From Janthinobacterium sp. BJB426 (GTDB taxonomy: Bacteria; Pseudomonadota; Gammaproteobacteria; Burkholderiales; Burkholderiaceae_D): 64,000 bases of DNA. Where the stretch lies: assembly GCF_002735705.1 (NCBI RefSeq), contig NZ_PDZL01000006.1:1-64000 (forward strand), in the 5' to 3' direction. The notes below the pieces were generated by a model, which worked only from the letters and a program-made list of their open reading frames with translations, ran no database searches and was not told where the DNA came from. Position numbers and translations under genes: made by a program. Below are positions 9,600 through 20,782 of this stretch, piece by piece (within the stretch, counting starts at the first letter, position 1; each line of letters starts with the position of its first letter).

Positions 9600-10268
9600 A
9601 TGGCATACGATCACGAAGAACAAGAACAACTGGCAACCCTCAAGGCCTGGTGGCAGCGCAATGGCAATCTGACCTCCTGGGTCCTGATCGTGGCGCTGGC
9701 AGGCTACAGCGGCTGGGCTGGCTGGCAGTACTACCAGCGCACGCAGGCCGCGCAAGCGGGCCAGCTGTACGACGAACTGCAAAACGCCATCGCCGCCAAG
9801 GACACGGCCAAGGTGATGCGCGCGGCCGGCGACATGCAGTCGCGCTTCGGTGGCACGGCATATGCGCAGATGAGCGCCCTGTCCGCTGCCAAGGTGGCGT
9901 TCGACGCGAATGACCTGAAAACGGCCAAGACCCAGTTGCAATGGGTGGCCGAGCATGGCACGGAAGAGTACAAGTCCATCGCCAAGCTGCGCCTGGCTGG
10001 CGTCCTGCTGGACGAAAAAGCCTACGATGAAGCGCTGAAAGTGCTGGCGACGGCTTCCGTGGCGCAATTTGCCGGCGCCGTGGCCGACCGCAAGGGCGAC
10101 ATCCTGGTGGCGCAAAACAAGCTGGCCGATGCGCGCACGGCTTACCTGGCCGCGATAGCCGCGACGGACAAGAACAATCCAGGCCGTCAATTGATCCAGG
10201 TCAAACTGGAAGCGATCGGCGGTACGGTACCGGAAGACAAGGCCAAGGCTGACAAGGCTGCCGCCTGA
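9600..10268 (+). CDS. yfgM: YfgM-type ancillary subunit of the Sec translocon
   Basis: A membrane-anchored tetratricopeptide protein that associates with SecYEG and periplasmic chaperones. The 222-residue sequence has a short cytoplasmic N-terminus, one transmembrane helix at about residues 24-42 (LTSWVLIVALAGYSGWAGW) and alanine-rich helical repeats on the periplasmic side. Position between hisS and bamB is the classic location of yfgM. The start is ATG with no competing upstream candidate. Confidence 0.88.
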   Translation: MAYDHEEQEQLATLKAWWQRNGNLTSWVLIVALAGYSGWAGWQYYQRTQAAQAGQLYDELQNAIAAKDTAKVMRAAGDMQSRFGGTAYAQMSALSAAKVAFDANDLKTAKTQLQWVAEHGTEEYKSIAKLRLAGVLLDEKAYDEALKVLATASVAQFAGAVADRKGDILVAQNKLADARTAYLAAIAATDKNNPGRQLIQVKLEAIGGTVPEDKAKADKAAA

Positions 10269-10353
10269 CAGGAACACTGATGGCGTGGCCGCGCGGCGTT
10301 CTGCGCCGCCTGCCTTGCCCTTACAAGTACAAGAAAAAGGTTGGATAACACTT

Positions 10354-11499
10354 ATGCGTGTCACTGAAAAGCTGGTAGCTGCAAGTCTGTTGGCCCTGAT
10401 GGCCGGTTGCTCGTCGTGGAACCCGTTCGCCTCGAAAGATCCGAAAGTCGAACCGGCCAAGCTGGTCGAGTTAAAATCGAGCATCGCCGTGCGCGACGCC
10501 TGGAAGTATTCGATCGGCAAGGCCGGCGTGTACGCGTTTACGCCTGCGCTGGCTGGCAACAGCCTGTACGTGGTCAATGCCGATGGCGCGCTGGCGCGTC
10601 TGGATGCGGCCAGCGGCCGTGAAACGTGGCGCATCAAGGCCGGCAGCGACATCACGTCGAGCGCCGGCAGCGATGGCACGCTGGTGGCCGTGGGTGCCGC
10701 CAAGGGCGTCGTGCTGGCGTTCGACGCCGATGGCAAGCAGCTGTGGAAGGCGCAGGCGTCCAGCGAAGTGTTGACGGCGCCTGTCGTGGGCCAGGGCGTG
10801 GTGGTGGTGCGCAGCGTGGACAACCGCATCGTCGGCTTCGACGCCAAGACGGGTGAGCGCAAGTGGACGGTGCAGCGCGCCACGCCAGCCTTGACCTTGC
10901 GCAATGCGCCGGGCATGGTACTGGGCGGCGCGAATATCTACGTGGCCCAGCCGGGCGGCAAGCTGCTGGCACTGACGGCCGCCACCGGTGTGGTACGCTG
11001 GGAGATCGTCGTCAGCGAACCGCGCGGCGCTACCGAACTGGAGCGCGTCTCCGACATCGCCGGCACGCCGGTGGCGTTCGAAGGCGAAGTGTGCGTCGTC
11101 ACGTACCAGGGCAAGGCGGGCTGCTTCGACGCCGCCACGGGCGTGCCGCGCTGGACCAAGCCGATCTCGTCCGATGTGGGCGTGGCCGTCGACCAGCGTT
11201 TCGTGTTTGTTGCCGATGACCAGGGCGGCGTGGTGGCGTTCAGCCGCGAAGGCGGCCAGAGCGCCTGGAAGAATGAGGCGCTGGCGCGCCGCCGCCTGTC
11301 GACGCCGGCCTCCTACGGCCGCAGCGTCGCCGTCGGCGACTATCAAGGTTATATCCACTTCCTGTCACGGGAAGATGGCGCATTAATAGGTCGTGTCAGC
11401 ACCGACGGTAGCCCGATTGTTTCGGCTCCCGTTGTTGCCGGTTCGAATTTGATTTTTCAAACCCAATCAGGGACAGTGACCGCTCTCGCGGTCGAGTAA
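10354..11499 (+). CDS. bamB: Outer-membrane assembly lipoprotein BamB
   Basis: A component of the BAM complex that inserts beta-barrel proteins into the outer membrane. The 381-residue lipoprotein has a signal sequence with lipobox LMAGC and then an eight-bladed propeller of PQQ/WD-like repeats, each with a G-x-x-x-W core, for example [16 protein letters not shown] and [16 protein letters not shown]. The start at 10354 is chosen because it begins the signal peptide; the open frame extends 23 codons upstream without one. It is 4 bases from der, so co-transcription is likely. Confidence 0.95.
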   Translation: MRVTEKLVAASLLALMAGCSSWNPFASKDPKVEPAKLVELKSSIAVRDAWKYSIGKAGVYAFTPALAGNSLYVVNADGALARLDAASGRETWRIKAGSDITSSAGSDGTLVAVGAAKGVVLAFDADGKQLWKAQASSEVLTAPVVGQGVVVVRSVDNRIVGFDAKTGERKWTVQRATPALTLRNAPGMVLGGANIYVAQPGGKLLALTAATGVVRWEIVVSEPRGATELERVSDIAGTPVAFEGEVCVVTYQGKAGCFDAATGVPRWTKPISSDVGVAVDQRFVFVADDQGGVVAFSREGGQSAWKNEALARRRLSTPASYGRSVAVGDYQGYIHFLSREDGALIGRVSTDGSPIVSAPVVAGSNLIFQTQSGTVTALAVE

Positions 11500-11503
11500 T
11501 ACA

Positions 11504-12850
11504 ATGAAGCCGGTAATTGCACTAGTAGGTCGACCCAATGTTGGGAAATCGACTTTATTCAATCGTCTGACCCGCTCGCGCGATGCGCTGGTGGCGGATT
11601 TGCCTGGGTTGACGCGCGATCGTCACTATGGCGAAGGCCGTGTCGGCGAACGTCCCTTCCTGGTCATCGATACGGGTGGTTTCGAACCCGTCGCCAAGGA
11701 AGGCATCATGCACCAGATGGCACTGCAGACCAAGCAGGCCGTGGCCGAGGCCGACGTGGTGGTGTTCATCGTGGACGGCCGTCAAGGCCTGACCCCGCAT
11801 GACAAGACCATCGTCGACTTCCTGCGCAAGAGCGGTCGCCCGGTCTTGCTGGTGGTCAACAAAAGCGAAGGCATGCGCTATACGGCCGTCGTGTCCGAAT
11901 TCTATGAATTGGGCATGGGTGATCCGTATGCGATCTCGTCGGCGCACGGCGACGGCGTCAACGACCTCGTCGAAGTGATGCTGGACCTGGCGTTCGCGCA
12001 GCGTCCGGATGAGCCTGAAGAGCTGGAAAAGACCGACCGCGGCATCAAGATCGCCCTCGTCGGCCGTCCGAACGTGGGCAAGTCGACCTTGATCAACACC
12101 CTGCTGGGCGAAGAGCGCGTGATCGCCTTCGACATGCCGGGCACGACGCGCGATTCGATCGAGATCCCGTTCGAGCGCGATGGACAGCAATACACCTTGA
12201 TCGACACGGCAGGTATCCGCCGCCGCGGCAAGGTGTTTGAAGCGATCGAGAAATTCTCGGTGGTGAAAACGCTGCAGTCGATTTCCGAAGCCAACGTGGT
12301 CGTGCTGATGCTCGACGCGCAGCAGGATATCTCGGAACAGGACGCGCATATCGCCGGCTTTATCCTGGAATCGGGTCGCGCGCTGGTCGTGGCCGTGAAT
12401 AAATGGGATGGCTTGCAATCGCACGAGCGCGATGAAATCAAGATCGATATCGACCGCAAGCTCGACTTCCTGTCGTTCGCGCAGATGCATTTCATTTCAG
12501 CGCTGAAGGGCACCAACATCGGTCCGCTGATGAAGTCGCTCAACGCCGCGTATGCGGCCGCCATGTGCGACCTGTCGACGCCGAAGCTGACGCGCGCCCT
12601 GATCGAGGCCGTGGAGAAGCAGGAGCCGCGCCGCAAGGGTTCGATCCGTCCGAAGCTGCGTTACGCCCACCAGGGCGGCATGAACCCGCCTGTGATCGTT
12701 ATTCACGGCAATGCGCTCGACGCCGTTGGCGATCCATACAAACGCTATCTGGAAAAACATTTCCGCGATACGTTTGCGCTGGTCGGCACGCCGCTGCGCA
12801 TCGAACTGCGCACGGGTAAAAACCCGTTTGCACGCACGCCAAGCAAGTAA
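11504..12850 (+). CDS. der: Ribosome-assembly GTPase Der (EngA)
   Basis: An essential GTPase for maturation of the 50S ribosomal subunit. The 448-residue protein has the diagnostic two tandem G domains, each with P-loop GRPNVGKST (residues 8-16 and about 186-194), DLPGLTRD / DMPGTTRD G3 regions and NKSEG / NKWDG G4 motifs, followed by a KH-like C-terminal domain. It closes the hisS-yfgM-bamB-der run; a hairpin follows before hfq. Confidence 0.97.
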   Translation: MKPVIALVGRPNVGKSTLFNRLTRSRDALVADLPGLTRDRHYGEGRVGERPFLVIDTGGFEPVAKEGIMHQMALQTKQAVAEADVVVFIVDGRQGLTPHDKTIVDFLRKSGRPVLLVVNKSEGMRYTAVVSEFYELGMGDPYAISSAHGDGVNDLVEVMLDLAFAQRPDEPEELEKTDRGIKIALVGRPNVGKSTLINTLLGEERVIAFDMPGTTRDSIEIPFERDGQQYTLIDTAGIRRRGKVFEAIEKFSVVKTLQSISEANVVVLMLDAQQDISEQDAHIAGFILESGRALVVAVNKWDGLQSHERDEIKIDIDRKLDFLSFAQMHFISALKGTNIGPLMKSLNAAYAAAMCDLSTPKLTRALIEAVEKQEPRRKGSIRPKLRYAHQGGMNPPVIVIHGNALDAVGDPYKRYLEKHFRDTFALVGTPLRIELRTGKNPFARTPSK

Positions 12851-12880
12851 TGATTTAACTGCTGAATTAAGTGCATATTA

Positions 12881-12907
12881 AGGCGCCGCAGAGATAATGC
12901 GGCGCCT
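12881..12907 (+). terminator. Strong hairpin between der and hfq
   Basis: AGGCGCCGCA and TGCGGCGCCT form a perfect 10-bp stem around the loop GAGATAA. No T-run follows directly, but a second small hairpin (AGCCA/TGGCT) with TTTT ends at about 12927. Together they likely end the der transcript; incomplete termination into hfq is possible. Confidence 0.6.
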
Positions 12908-13090
12908 ACAGCCAATTAATGGCTTTTGCACGGAAATAATAAAGTGTTAATGCGCCATGCGCGACAGCGATCGCGAAAACAGGTTACAGTAGCTATGACG
13001 CATCTTTCTTTCTTTGAAAGGTGTGAGAGCACTTGAAATCAAGCGAGTCGCCTCCAATTCTTACACAACAACATAAACAACGGAGCTGTT

Positions 13091-13327
13091 ATGAGCAACA
13101 AAGGGCAACTGTTACAAGACCCATTCCTCAATGCATTACGCAAAGAGCATGTTCCTGTCTCGATCTACCTGGTCAATGGCATTAAATTGCAGGGCCATAT
13201 CGAATCGTTCGATCAATATGTCGTATTGCTGCGCAATACGGTGACACAGATGGTGTACAAGCATGCCATCTCGACAGTGGTGCCGGCCCGTGCCGTCAAT
13301 CTCAATATTGAATCTGAAGCGGAGTAA
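13091..13327 (+). CDS. hfq: RNA chaperone Hfq
   Basis: A hexameric Sm-like RNA-binding protein that pairs small regulatory RNAs with mRNAs and affects mRNA stability. The 78-residue protein begins [19 protein letters not shown] and has the Sm1 region [20 protein letters not shown] and the Sm2 signature [12 protein letters not shown]. The C-terminal tail is short compared with E. coli, usual in betaproteobacteria. CGGAG eight bases before the ATG is a good ribosome binding site. It heads the hfq-hflX-hflK-hflC cluster. Confidence 0.98.
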   Translation: MSNKGQLLQDPFLNALRKEHVPVSIYLVNGIKLQGHIESFDQYVVLLRNTVTQMVYKHAISTVVPARAVNLNIESEAE

Positions 13328-13441
13328 AGCGTTGAGCTTGACGGCCCAGCGCCTTTCACCCTCCATCGCCCCCGTCCGCGCCAGCGGCGCTGATGCGTTT
13401 GCATCGGCGTCGGCGTCCGCCACAACTCATCAGTTGCCATC

Positions 13442-14665
13442 ATGCGCGCGGCACTAGTCGGGGTTGACTTCGGTCACAGCGACTTTGCCGCCAGCATGGA
13501 GGAACTCATGCTGTTGTCGCGTTCGGCTGGCGCCGACCCGATTTCCACCATCACGGCCAAGCGTTCCAGTCCCGATTCCGCGTATTTCGTCGGCAGCGGC
13601 AAGGCCGATGAAATTGGCGACGTCGTCGTCAACGATGGCCTGGAAATCGTCATCTTCAACCATGCCCTTTCGCCGGCTCAGCAGCGCAATCTGGAAAAGC
13701 GCCTGAATGTGCGCGTGCTCGACCGTACCAGCCTGATCCTCGACATCTTCGCGCAGCGCGCCAAGAGCCACGAGGGCAAGCTGCAAGTCGAGCTGGCCCA
13801 GCTGCAGCATCTGGCCACGCGCCTGATCCGCGGCTGGACCCACCTTGAGCGGCAAAAGGGCGGTATCGGCTTGCGCGGTCCCGGCGAGACGCAGCTCGAG
13901 ACCGACCGCCGGCTGATCGGCGACCGCGTCAAGGCCTTGCGCGCCCGCCTGGAAAAGCTGCACAAGCAGCGCGAAACGCAGCGCCGCGCGCGCGGCCGCA
14001 ATCACACATTTTCCGTGTCCCTGGTCGGCTATACCAATGCCGGCAAGTCGACCCTGTTCAATGCCGTGACCAAGGCCGGCGTGTATGTCGCCGACCAGTT
14101 GTTCGCCACCCTCGACACCACCTCGCGCCGGGTTTACCTGGGCCAGGAAGTGGGCAATGTGGTGATCTCCGACACGGTCGGCTTCGTGCGCGAATTGCCG
14201 CACCAGCTGGTGGCGGCCTTCCGCGCCACGCTCGAAGAAACCATCCATGCCGATTTGCTGCTGCACGTCGTCGACGCCGCGTCGCCGGTGCGCATGGAGC
14301 AGATCGAGCAGGTCAACCTGGTCTTGAAAGAGATCGGCGCCGATCATATTCCGCAAATCCTCGTGTGGAACAAGATCGATGCGGCCGGGCTGGAGCCTTC
14401 GGTGGAGCGCGATGAATATGCTACGATCAGTCGCGTATTCGTCAGTGCGCAGAAGGGCAGCGGGCTCGACCTGCTGCGCGATGCGATCGTCGAGATGGCC
14501 AGGAAGGCGCCCGGTTCGGCCCACCTGTACCAGAATGACGAATCACTGCAGGAAGATCAGTTTGACGGTCAGTACGACCAGCACGATGGCGCCGCCCCGG
14601 ACCAGGACGAAGAGCCTGGCGAGGACGATAGGATTTCCACCCACTCCCAAGTCGGAACACGATAG
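13442..14665 (+). CDS. hflX: Ribosome-splitting GTPase HflX
   Basis: A GTPase that dissociates stalled or heat-damaged 70S ribosomes. The 407-residue product contains the HflX N-terminal domain, a helical linker (QVELAQLQHLATRL then GGIGLRGPGETQLETDRR, the family signature) and a G domain with P-loop GYTNAGKSTLFNA near residue 196, DTVGFVRELP and NKID. The C-terminus is acidic and Asp/Gln-rich (about residues 365-400), poorly conserved. It lies 114 bases after hfq and two bases before hflK. Confidence 0.95.
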   Translation: MRAALVGVDFGHSDFAASMEELMLLSRSAGADPISTITAKRSSPDSAYFVGSGKADEIGDVVVNDGLEIVIFNHALSPAQQRNLEKRLNVRVLDRTSLILDIFAQRAKSHEGKLQVELAQLQHLATRLIRGWTHLERQKGGIGLRGPGETQLETDRRLIGDRVKALRARLEKLHKQRETQRRARGRNHTFSVSLVGYTNAGKSTLFNAVTKAGVYVADQLFATLDTTSRRVYLGQEVGNVVISDTVGFVRELPHQLVAAFRATLEETIHADLLLHVVDAASPVRMEQIEQVNLVLKEIGADHIPQILVWNKIDAAGLEPSVERDEYATISRVFVSAQKGSGLDLLRDAIVEMARKAPGSAHLYQNDESLQEDQFDGQYDQHDGAAPDQDEEPGEDDRISTHSQVGTR

Positions 14666-14667
14666 TT

Positions 14668-15960
14668 ATGCTTGTCTCCCTACTCAAAAAAACAGGCTTG
14701 AAGTTGTCCCTGAACGACCCCCGCTGGGGCAATCGCAAGGACGACGGCAAGAAAGCCCAAGAAGGCAAAAAGCCCGGCGAAGGTCCGCCGGACCTCGATC
14801 AGTTGTGGCGCGATTTCAATCAGCGCCTGAACGCCTTTTTCGGACAGAAGAACCGTCCCGACAACGGCGGCAATAACAACGGCGGTGGCGGTGGTCCGCG
14901 TCCCGACATGAAGGGCGCCGGCATCACCGCCGGCGTGGTCGGCGTGATCGCCGTCTTCATCTGGCTTGCCAGCGGCGCGTTCATCGTGCAAGAGGGCCAG
15001 AGCGGCGTCGTGCTCACGTTCGGCAAGTACAGCCACACCACGCCGGCTGGTTTCAACTGGCGCTGGCCGTATCCGTTCCAGACCGACGAAACGGTCAACG
15101 TGTCGCAGGTGCGCACGGTGGAAGTGGGTTACCGCCAGTCGCTGCGCAACAAGCAGGCCAGCGAATCGCTGATGCTGACGGATGATGAAAACATCATCGA
15201 CATCCAGTTCGCGGTGCAATACACGCTGAAAGACCCCGTGGCGTGGCTGTTCAACACGCGCGACCAGGAAGACACCCTGCGCCAGGTCGCCGAAACGGCG
15301 ATCCGCGAAGTGGTCGGCCGCAGCAAGATGGACTTCGTGCTGTACGAAGGTCGTGAAAAGGTCGCGTACGATACGCAGCAGCTGATGCAGCAGATCCTCG
15401 ACCGCTACAAGGTCGGTGCCGCCATCACCAACGTGACGATGCAGGCCGTGCAGCCGCCGGAGCAGGTGCAAGCCGCCTTCGACGATGCCGTCAAGGCAGG
15501 CCAGGACCGCGAACGTCAGAAGAATGAAGGCCAGGCTTACGCCAATGACGTCATTCCGAAAGCCCGCGGTGCCGCTTTCCGCCTGATGGAAGAGGCGCAA
15601 GCCTACAGTGCGATGGTGACCGAGAACGCTGCCGGTAATGCTTCGCGCTTCAAGCAGGTGCTGGTCGAGTACCAGAAGGCGCCGGTCGTCACGCGCGACC
15701 GCATGTATCTGGAAACGATGCAGCAGGTGTTCAGCAGTGCCAGCAAGGTCATGGTCGACGCGAAGACGGGCAGCAATCTGCTGTACCTGCCGCTCGACAA
15801 GCTGATCGCCCAGACGGCTGCCACCGATGCTGCCGCTGCTGCCGCCCGTGCTGCCGCGACACCCGCAGCCAACACCGTTTTGCCACAGGAAGCCATGCCG
15901 ACAGTAGAAGTCAATACGCGCCGCGACAGCCGCTCTTCGCGTGAACGGGAGAGCCGCTAA
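14668..15960 (+). CDS. hflK: FtsH protease regulator HflK
   Basis: A stomatin/prohibitin-family inner-membrane protein that forms a cage with HflC around the FtsH protease and modulates membrane-protein turnover. The 430-residue protein has a glycine/asparagine-rich cytoplasmic N-terminus (NNGGGGGP near residue 70), one transmembrane helix (GVVGVIAVFIWLASGAFIV) and a large SPFH domain with long helices, ending in an Ala-rich and Arg-rich tail. Its stop overlaps the hflC start (TAATG). Confidence 0.95.
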   Translation: MLVSLLKKTGLKLSLNDPRWGNRKDDGKKAQEGKKPGEGPPDLDQLWRDFNQRLNAFFGQKNRPDNGGNNNGGGGGPRPDMKGAGITAGVVGVIAVFIWLASGAFIVQEGQSGVVLTFGKYSHTTPAGFNWRWPYPFQTDETVNVSQVRTVEVGYRQSLRNKQASESLMLTDDENIIDIQFAVQYTLKDPVAWLFNTRDQEDTLRQVAETAIREVVGRSKMDFVLYEGREKVAYDTQQLMQQILDRYKVGAAITNVTMQAVQPPEQVQAAFDDAVKAGQDRERQKNEGQAYANDVIPKARGAAFRLMEEAQAYSAMVTENAAGNASRFKQVLVEYQKAPVVTRDRMYLETMQQVFSSASKVMVDAKTGSNLLYLPLDKLIAQTAATDAAAAAARAAATPAANTVLPQEAMPTVEVNTRRDSRSSRERESR

Positions 15961-16847
15961 TGAACCGTATCGTAGCCGCCCTGATCGCGGGCTTTATCGC
16001 GATCATGCTCTTGTCCTCGACCGTGTTCGTGGTCGACCAGCGTAAGTATGCGGTCGTCTTCGCCCTCGGTGAAGTCAAGGAAGTCATCAGCACGCCAGGC
16101 CTGTATTTCAAGCTGCCGCCGCCGTTCCAGAACGTGCTGTATCTGGACAAGCGCATCCTGACCCTGGATACGCCGGAACCGGAACGCTTCATCACGGCCG
16201 AGAAGAAGAACATCCTCGTCGACGCCTATGTGAAATGGCGCATCGCCGATCCACGCCTGTATTTCCGCAGCTTTGGCGGCGATGAAAAGCCGGCCCGCAA
16301 CCGCATGTCGCAAATCGTCAAGGCGGCGCTGAACGATGAAATCACCAAGCGCACCGTGCGCGAAGTGATCTCGGGCCAGCGCGGCAAGGTGATGGAAGCG
16401 ATCCTGGCCAAGGTCTCGGCGGAAGCCAAGGCCATCGGCGTGGAAATCGTCGACGTGCGCCTGAAGCGTGTCGACTACGTCGAGCAGATCAACAACTCCG
16501 TGTACGAGCGCATGAAGTCCGAGCGCGTGCGCGTGGCCAATGAGCTGCGTTCGACCGGTTCGGCCGACTCCGAGAAAATCCGCGCCGACGCCGACAAGCA
16601 GCGCACGGTGATCCTGGCCGAAGCGTATCGCGAAGCCGAGAAGATCCGCGGCGAGGGCGATGCCAAGGCATCGCAGGTCTATGCGGAAGCGTTTGGCAAG
16701 AATCCGGAGTTCTACAAGTTCTACCGTAGCCTGGAAGCCTACCGCGCCACGTTCAAGGACAAGGGCGACGTGATGGTGGTCGATCCGAGTTCGGAATTCT
16801 TCAAGTACTTCAAGGGTAACGGCACGGCCGCTCCGTCCAAGAAGTAA
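15960..16847 (+). CDS. hflC: FtsH protease regulator HflC
   Basis: Partner of HflK in the HflKC complex that surrounds FtsH. The 295-residue SPFH-domain protein has an N-terminal signal anchor (LIAGFIAIMLLSSTVFVV) and the family pattern VVDQRKYAVVFALGEVKEVI then PGLYFKLPPPFQNV. Start and hflK stop overlap by one base, so translation is coupled and the two subunits are likely made in equal amounts. A perfect terminator follows. The small DUF2065 gene often found after hflC in relatives is not present here. Confidence 0.95.
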   Translation: MNRIVAALIAGFIAIMLLSSTVFVVDQRKYAVVFALGEVKEVISTPGLYFKLPPPFQNVLYLDKRILTLDTPEPERFITAEKKNILVDAYVKWRIADPRLYFRSFGGDEKPARNRMSQIVKAALNDEITKRTVREVISGQRGKVMEAILAKVSAEAKAIGVEIVDVRLKRVDYVEQINNSVYERMKSERVRVANELRSTGSADSEKIRADADKQRTVILAEAYREAEKIRGEGDAKASQVYAEAFGKNPEFYKFYRSLEAYRATFKDKGDVMVVDPSSEFFKYFKGNGTAAPSKK

Positions 16848-16895
16848 GGCAGCATCGACACTGCCCCCGGCCGCAAGGACGGGGGGCGGCAACAG

Positions 16896-16928
16896 CGGGG
16901 CCGGCGTGAATGCCGGCCCCGTTTTTTT
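16896..16928 (+). terminator. Rho-independent terminator after hflC
   Basis: CGGGGCCGGC and GCCGGCCCCG form a perfect 10-bp GC stem around the loop GTGAAT, followed by seven T. This ends the hfq-hflX-hflK-hflC transcript and separates it from hisZ. Confidence 0.93.
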
Positions 16929-17117
16929 GTGCCCGTCATGCTGTTGCGGGAAGGCGTAAAATGCGGTGTTTTTAGGGCTGTGCGGCAGCGTTTCGGAGAA
17001 CTTATCCCTAAAGGCCCGTGTTTTCGCGTAAAATATCAGGTTCGGCCTCTTGCCTGGCGCGCCCGCCGCTGCCTCGCATGATGCATTTTTCAACTTTCTT
17101 CCGTATCTCGCTCCCTC

Positions 17118-18278
17118 ATGCCGAATTGGCTTTTGCCCGAAAATATTGCCGATGTTTTGCCGTCGGAAGCGCGCAAGATCGAAGAGCTGCGCCGCCTCAT
17201 GCTGGATAATTTCCGTCTGTACGGATATGAACTGGTGATGCCGCCGCTGCTCGAGTATCTGGAATCGCTGATGACTGGCGCTGGCAAGGATACCGACCTG
17301 CGCACGTTCAAACTGGTCGACCAGCTGTCGGGCCGCATGCTCGGCCTGCGTGCCGACATGACGACGCAAGTAGCGCGCATCGACGCGCACCTGCTCAACC
17401 GTGCCACCGTCACCCGCCTGTGCTACGCCGGCAGCGTGCTGCATACCCGTCCGTCGGGCCTGCACGCCACCCGCGAACCGCTGCAGATCGGCGCCGAAAT
17501 CTATGGCCACGCCGGCCTGGAAGCGGATGCCGAGATCCAGGAACTGGCGCTCGCTTCGCTGGCACTGGCTGGTTTCGACTCTGTCCGCCTGGATTTGTCG
17601 CACGTTGGCCTGTTGCGCGCTATCATTGCGCAAGACGCCGCCGCCGTGCGCGACGAAGCTGCGCTGTACACCTTGCTGCGCGCGAAAGATGCGCCGGGCC
17701 TGCGCGCCCTGACCGCATCCTACGATGCCGTGACGCGCGATGCGCTGCTGGCCTTGCCGAACCTGTACGGCGACATCGATGTGCTGGCGCGTGCGCGCGA
17801 AGTGCTGCCGCCGCTGCCGGGCGTGCTCAAGGCGCTGGCCGAACTGGCCGCGCTGGCAGGATCTGCCCTGGGCCGCGCCGAAGTGGCGATCGACCTGGCC
17901 GACCTGCGCGGCTACCAATATGAAAGTGGCGCGATGTTTGCGCTGTATGTACCTGGCTTGCCGAACGCGGTTGCGCGCGGCGGCCGTTATGACCACGTCG
18001 GCGAAGCGTTCGGCCGGGCACGTCCCGCGACCGGCTTCTCGCTCGATTTGCGCGAACTGGCGCGCCTGTTGCCGACCGCGGAACGGAAGCATTCGATCCG
18101 CGCGCCGTGGGGCAGCGCGCCAGAATTGAAGGAAAAAATCGCCGAGTTGCGCAAGGCGGGCGAGGTCGTGATCCAGAGTATGCCGGGTCACAGTAATGAA
18201 CAAGACGAGTTCGAGTGCGATCGCGTGCTGGTACTTGCCGATAATGGTAGTAGCTGGATTCTTAAAAACTTAGGTTGA
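17118..18278 (+). CDS. hisZ: ATP phosphoribosyltransferase regulatory subunit
   Basis: A catalytically inactive paralogue of histidyl-tRNA synthetase that forms a hetero-octamer with short-form HisG, the first enzyme of histidine synthesis. The 386-residue protein starts [20 protein letters not shown] and has class II synthetase-like segments ([29 protein letters not shown]). The presence of HisZ implies a short HisG elsewhere in the genome. Its stop is directly followed by purA, the conserved order in betaproteobacteria. Confidence 0.94.
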   Translation: MPNWLLPENIADVLPSEARKIEELRRLMLDNFRLYGYELVMPPLLEYLESLMTGAGKDTDLRTFKLVDQLSGRMLGLRADMTTQVARIDAHLLNRATVTRLCYAGSVLHTRPSGLHATREPLQIGAEIYGHAGLEADAEIQELALASLALAGFDSVRLDLSHVGLLRAIIAQDAAAVRDEAALYTLLRAKDAPGLRALTASYDAVTRDALLALPNLYGDIDVLARAREVLPPLPGVLKALAELAALAGSALGRAEVAIDLADLRGYQYESGAMFALYVPGLPNAVARGGRYDHVGEAFGRARPATGFSLDLRELARLLPTAERKHSIRAPWGSAPELKEKIAELRKAGEVVIQSMPGHSNEQDEFECDRVLVLADNGSSWILKNLG

Positions 18279-19595
<1,317 letters not shown>

Positions 19596-19608
19596 GCTGC
19601 TGGACACA

Positions 19609-19632
19609 ATCCGCCGCAAGGCGGATTTTTTT
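19609..19632 (+). terminator. Rho-independent terminator after purA
   Basis: ATCCGCC and GGCGGAT pair around a GCAA tetraloop and are followed by a run of T. It ends the hisZ-purA transcript. Confidence 0.88.
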
Positions 19633-19661
19633 AATCACGCTAATAATAAGATTCCACTATC

Positions 19662-20207
19662 ATGACTACCCCACAATCGAACGATCAACATCTCTGGGTC
19701 AACTGGGAAGAATACCACCGCCTGATCGAGCGCCTGGCGCTCAAGGTCTACGAATCGGGCTGGAAATTCGACCAGGTATTGTGCCTGGCGCGCGGCGGCG
19801 TGCGTCCTGGCGACGTGTTTTCGCGTATTTTTGATTTGCCGCTGGCCATCCTGTCGACCAGCTCCTACCGCGAAGACGCGGGCACGGTGCGCGGCGACCT
19901 CGATATCGCCAAGTACATGACCATGACCAAGGGCCCGCTGGCTGGCCGCATCCTGCTGGTCGACGACCTGGCCGATTCGGGCGTCACCCTGGACAAGGTC
20001 ACGCGTCACCTGAAGGAAAACTTCCCTGACGTGACCGAAGTCAAATCGGCCGTGATCTGGCTGAAGGGCTGCTCCGTCGTGCGTCCCGACTACTTCCTCG
20101 ACGAACTGCCGCACAATCCGTGGATCCACCAGCCGTTCGAAGACTACGACGGCCTGCGTCCGCACCAGTTGGCGGCGTGGATCAAGAAGGGCGAAGCAGG
20201 CAAGTAA
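19662..20207 (+). CDS. Purine-type phosphoribosyltransferase
   Basis: A 181-residue type I phosphoribosyltransferase, probably acting on xanthine, guanine or hypoxanthine with PRPP for purine salvage. The PRPP-binding signature ILLVDDLADSGVTL begins near residue 97. The early CLARGGVRPGDVFSRIF segment is typical of the xanthine/guanine group. Its position next to purA fits purine metabolism. Substrate cannot be fixed from sequence alone. A hairpin terminator follows within 20 bases. Confidence 0.85.
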   Translation: MTTPQSNDQHLWVNWEEYHRLIERLALKVYESGWKFDQVLCLARGGVRPGDVFSRIFDLPLAILSTSSYREDAGTVRGDLDIAKYMTMTKGPLAGRILLVDDLADSGVTLDKVTRHLKENFPDVTEVKSAVIWLKGCSVVRPDYFLDELPHNPWIHQPFEDYDGLRPHQLAAWIKKGEAGK

Positions 20208-20223
20208 TTGCGTGCGCGCTTGC

Positions 20224-20256
20224 AAAAAAAAGACGATCGTGTATCGTCTTTTTTTT
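20224..20256. terminator. Rho-independent terminator after the phosphoribosyltransferase
   Basis: An A-run plus GACGAT pairs with ATCGTC plus a T-run around a five-base loop. It is symmetric and ends transcription before the GNAT gene. Confidence 0.9.
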
Positions 20257-20272
20257 CGTCCAAGGAAATGCG

Positions 20273-20782
20273 ATGACCATACTGACGACGGCGCGCCTGC
20301 GCCTGGAACCGATCAACGAGAGCCATTACGAGCGCATGCGCACGCTCAACACCGATCCCGAGGTGATGACGTATCTGAACGCGGGCCAGCCCGAGACGGA
20401 AGAGGACACGCGCGCGGCCATCACGCGCACCATGGGCCGCTGGGCCGAGTGGGGCTATTCGTGGTGGGCGATGATACGCCTCGACGATGGTGAGCTGGTG
20501 GGCATGGCGTGCCTGCAGCACCTCTCCGGCGTCAAGGCCAATCCCTTGGAAATTGGCTGGCGCCTTGCGCGCACCAGCTGGGGTCAGGGCTATGCCAGCG
20601 AAGCGGCGGCCGCCATCGTCGCGCATGCGTTCGACGTCGTCGGCGCGCCCGAAGTGGTGGCCGTGGCGCACCCGGACAATGCCGCCTCGATCAAGGTCAT
20701 GACGCGCCTGGGCATGCAATACGTGGGCATGGAGCGCCATTACGACCTCGATAGCGTCGTCTACCGCCTGGCGCGCCCATGA
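20273..20782 (+). CDS. GNAT-family N-acetyltransferase (RimJ/RimL type)
   Basis: A 169-residue acetyl-CoA-dependent acyltransferase. The N-terminus TILTTARLRLEPINESHYER and the pattern LEIGWRLARTSWGQGYASEA (acetyl-CoA binding loop) followed by VVAVAHPDNAASIKVMTRLGMQ place it with RimJ/RimL-like GNATs that acetylate protein N-termini or small molecules. The acceptor is unknown. The start has AAGGAA upstream. Its stop overlaps the next start (ATGA), so it is coupled to the WD40-like gene. Confidence 0.85.
   Translation: MTILTTARLRLEPINESHYERMRTLNTDPEVMTYLNAGQPETEEDTRAAITRTMGRWAEWGYSWWAMIRLDDGELVGMACLQHLSGVKANPLEIGWRLARTSWGQGYASEAAAAIVAHAFDVVGAPEVVAVAHPDNAASIKVMTRLGMQYVGMERHYDLDSVVYRLARP

Noticed and set aside
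16938-17090. Small ORF between hflC and hisZ as a DUF2065 gene
   Set aside because: It is basic and not hydrophobic, unlike DUF2065, and has no ribosome binding site.
15957-18203. 748-codon minus-strand open frame opposite hflC and hisZ
   Set aside because: It crosses a perfect plus-strand terminator and two certain genes; no recognisable domain.
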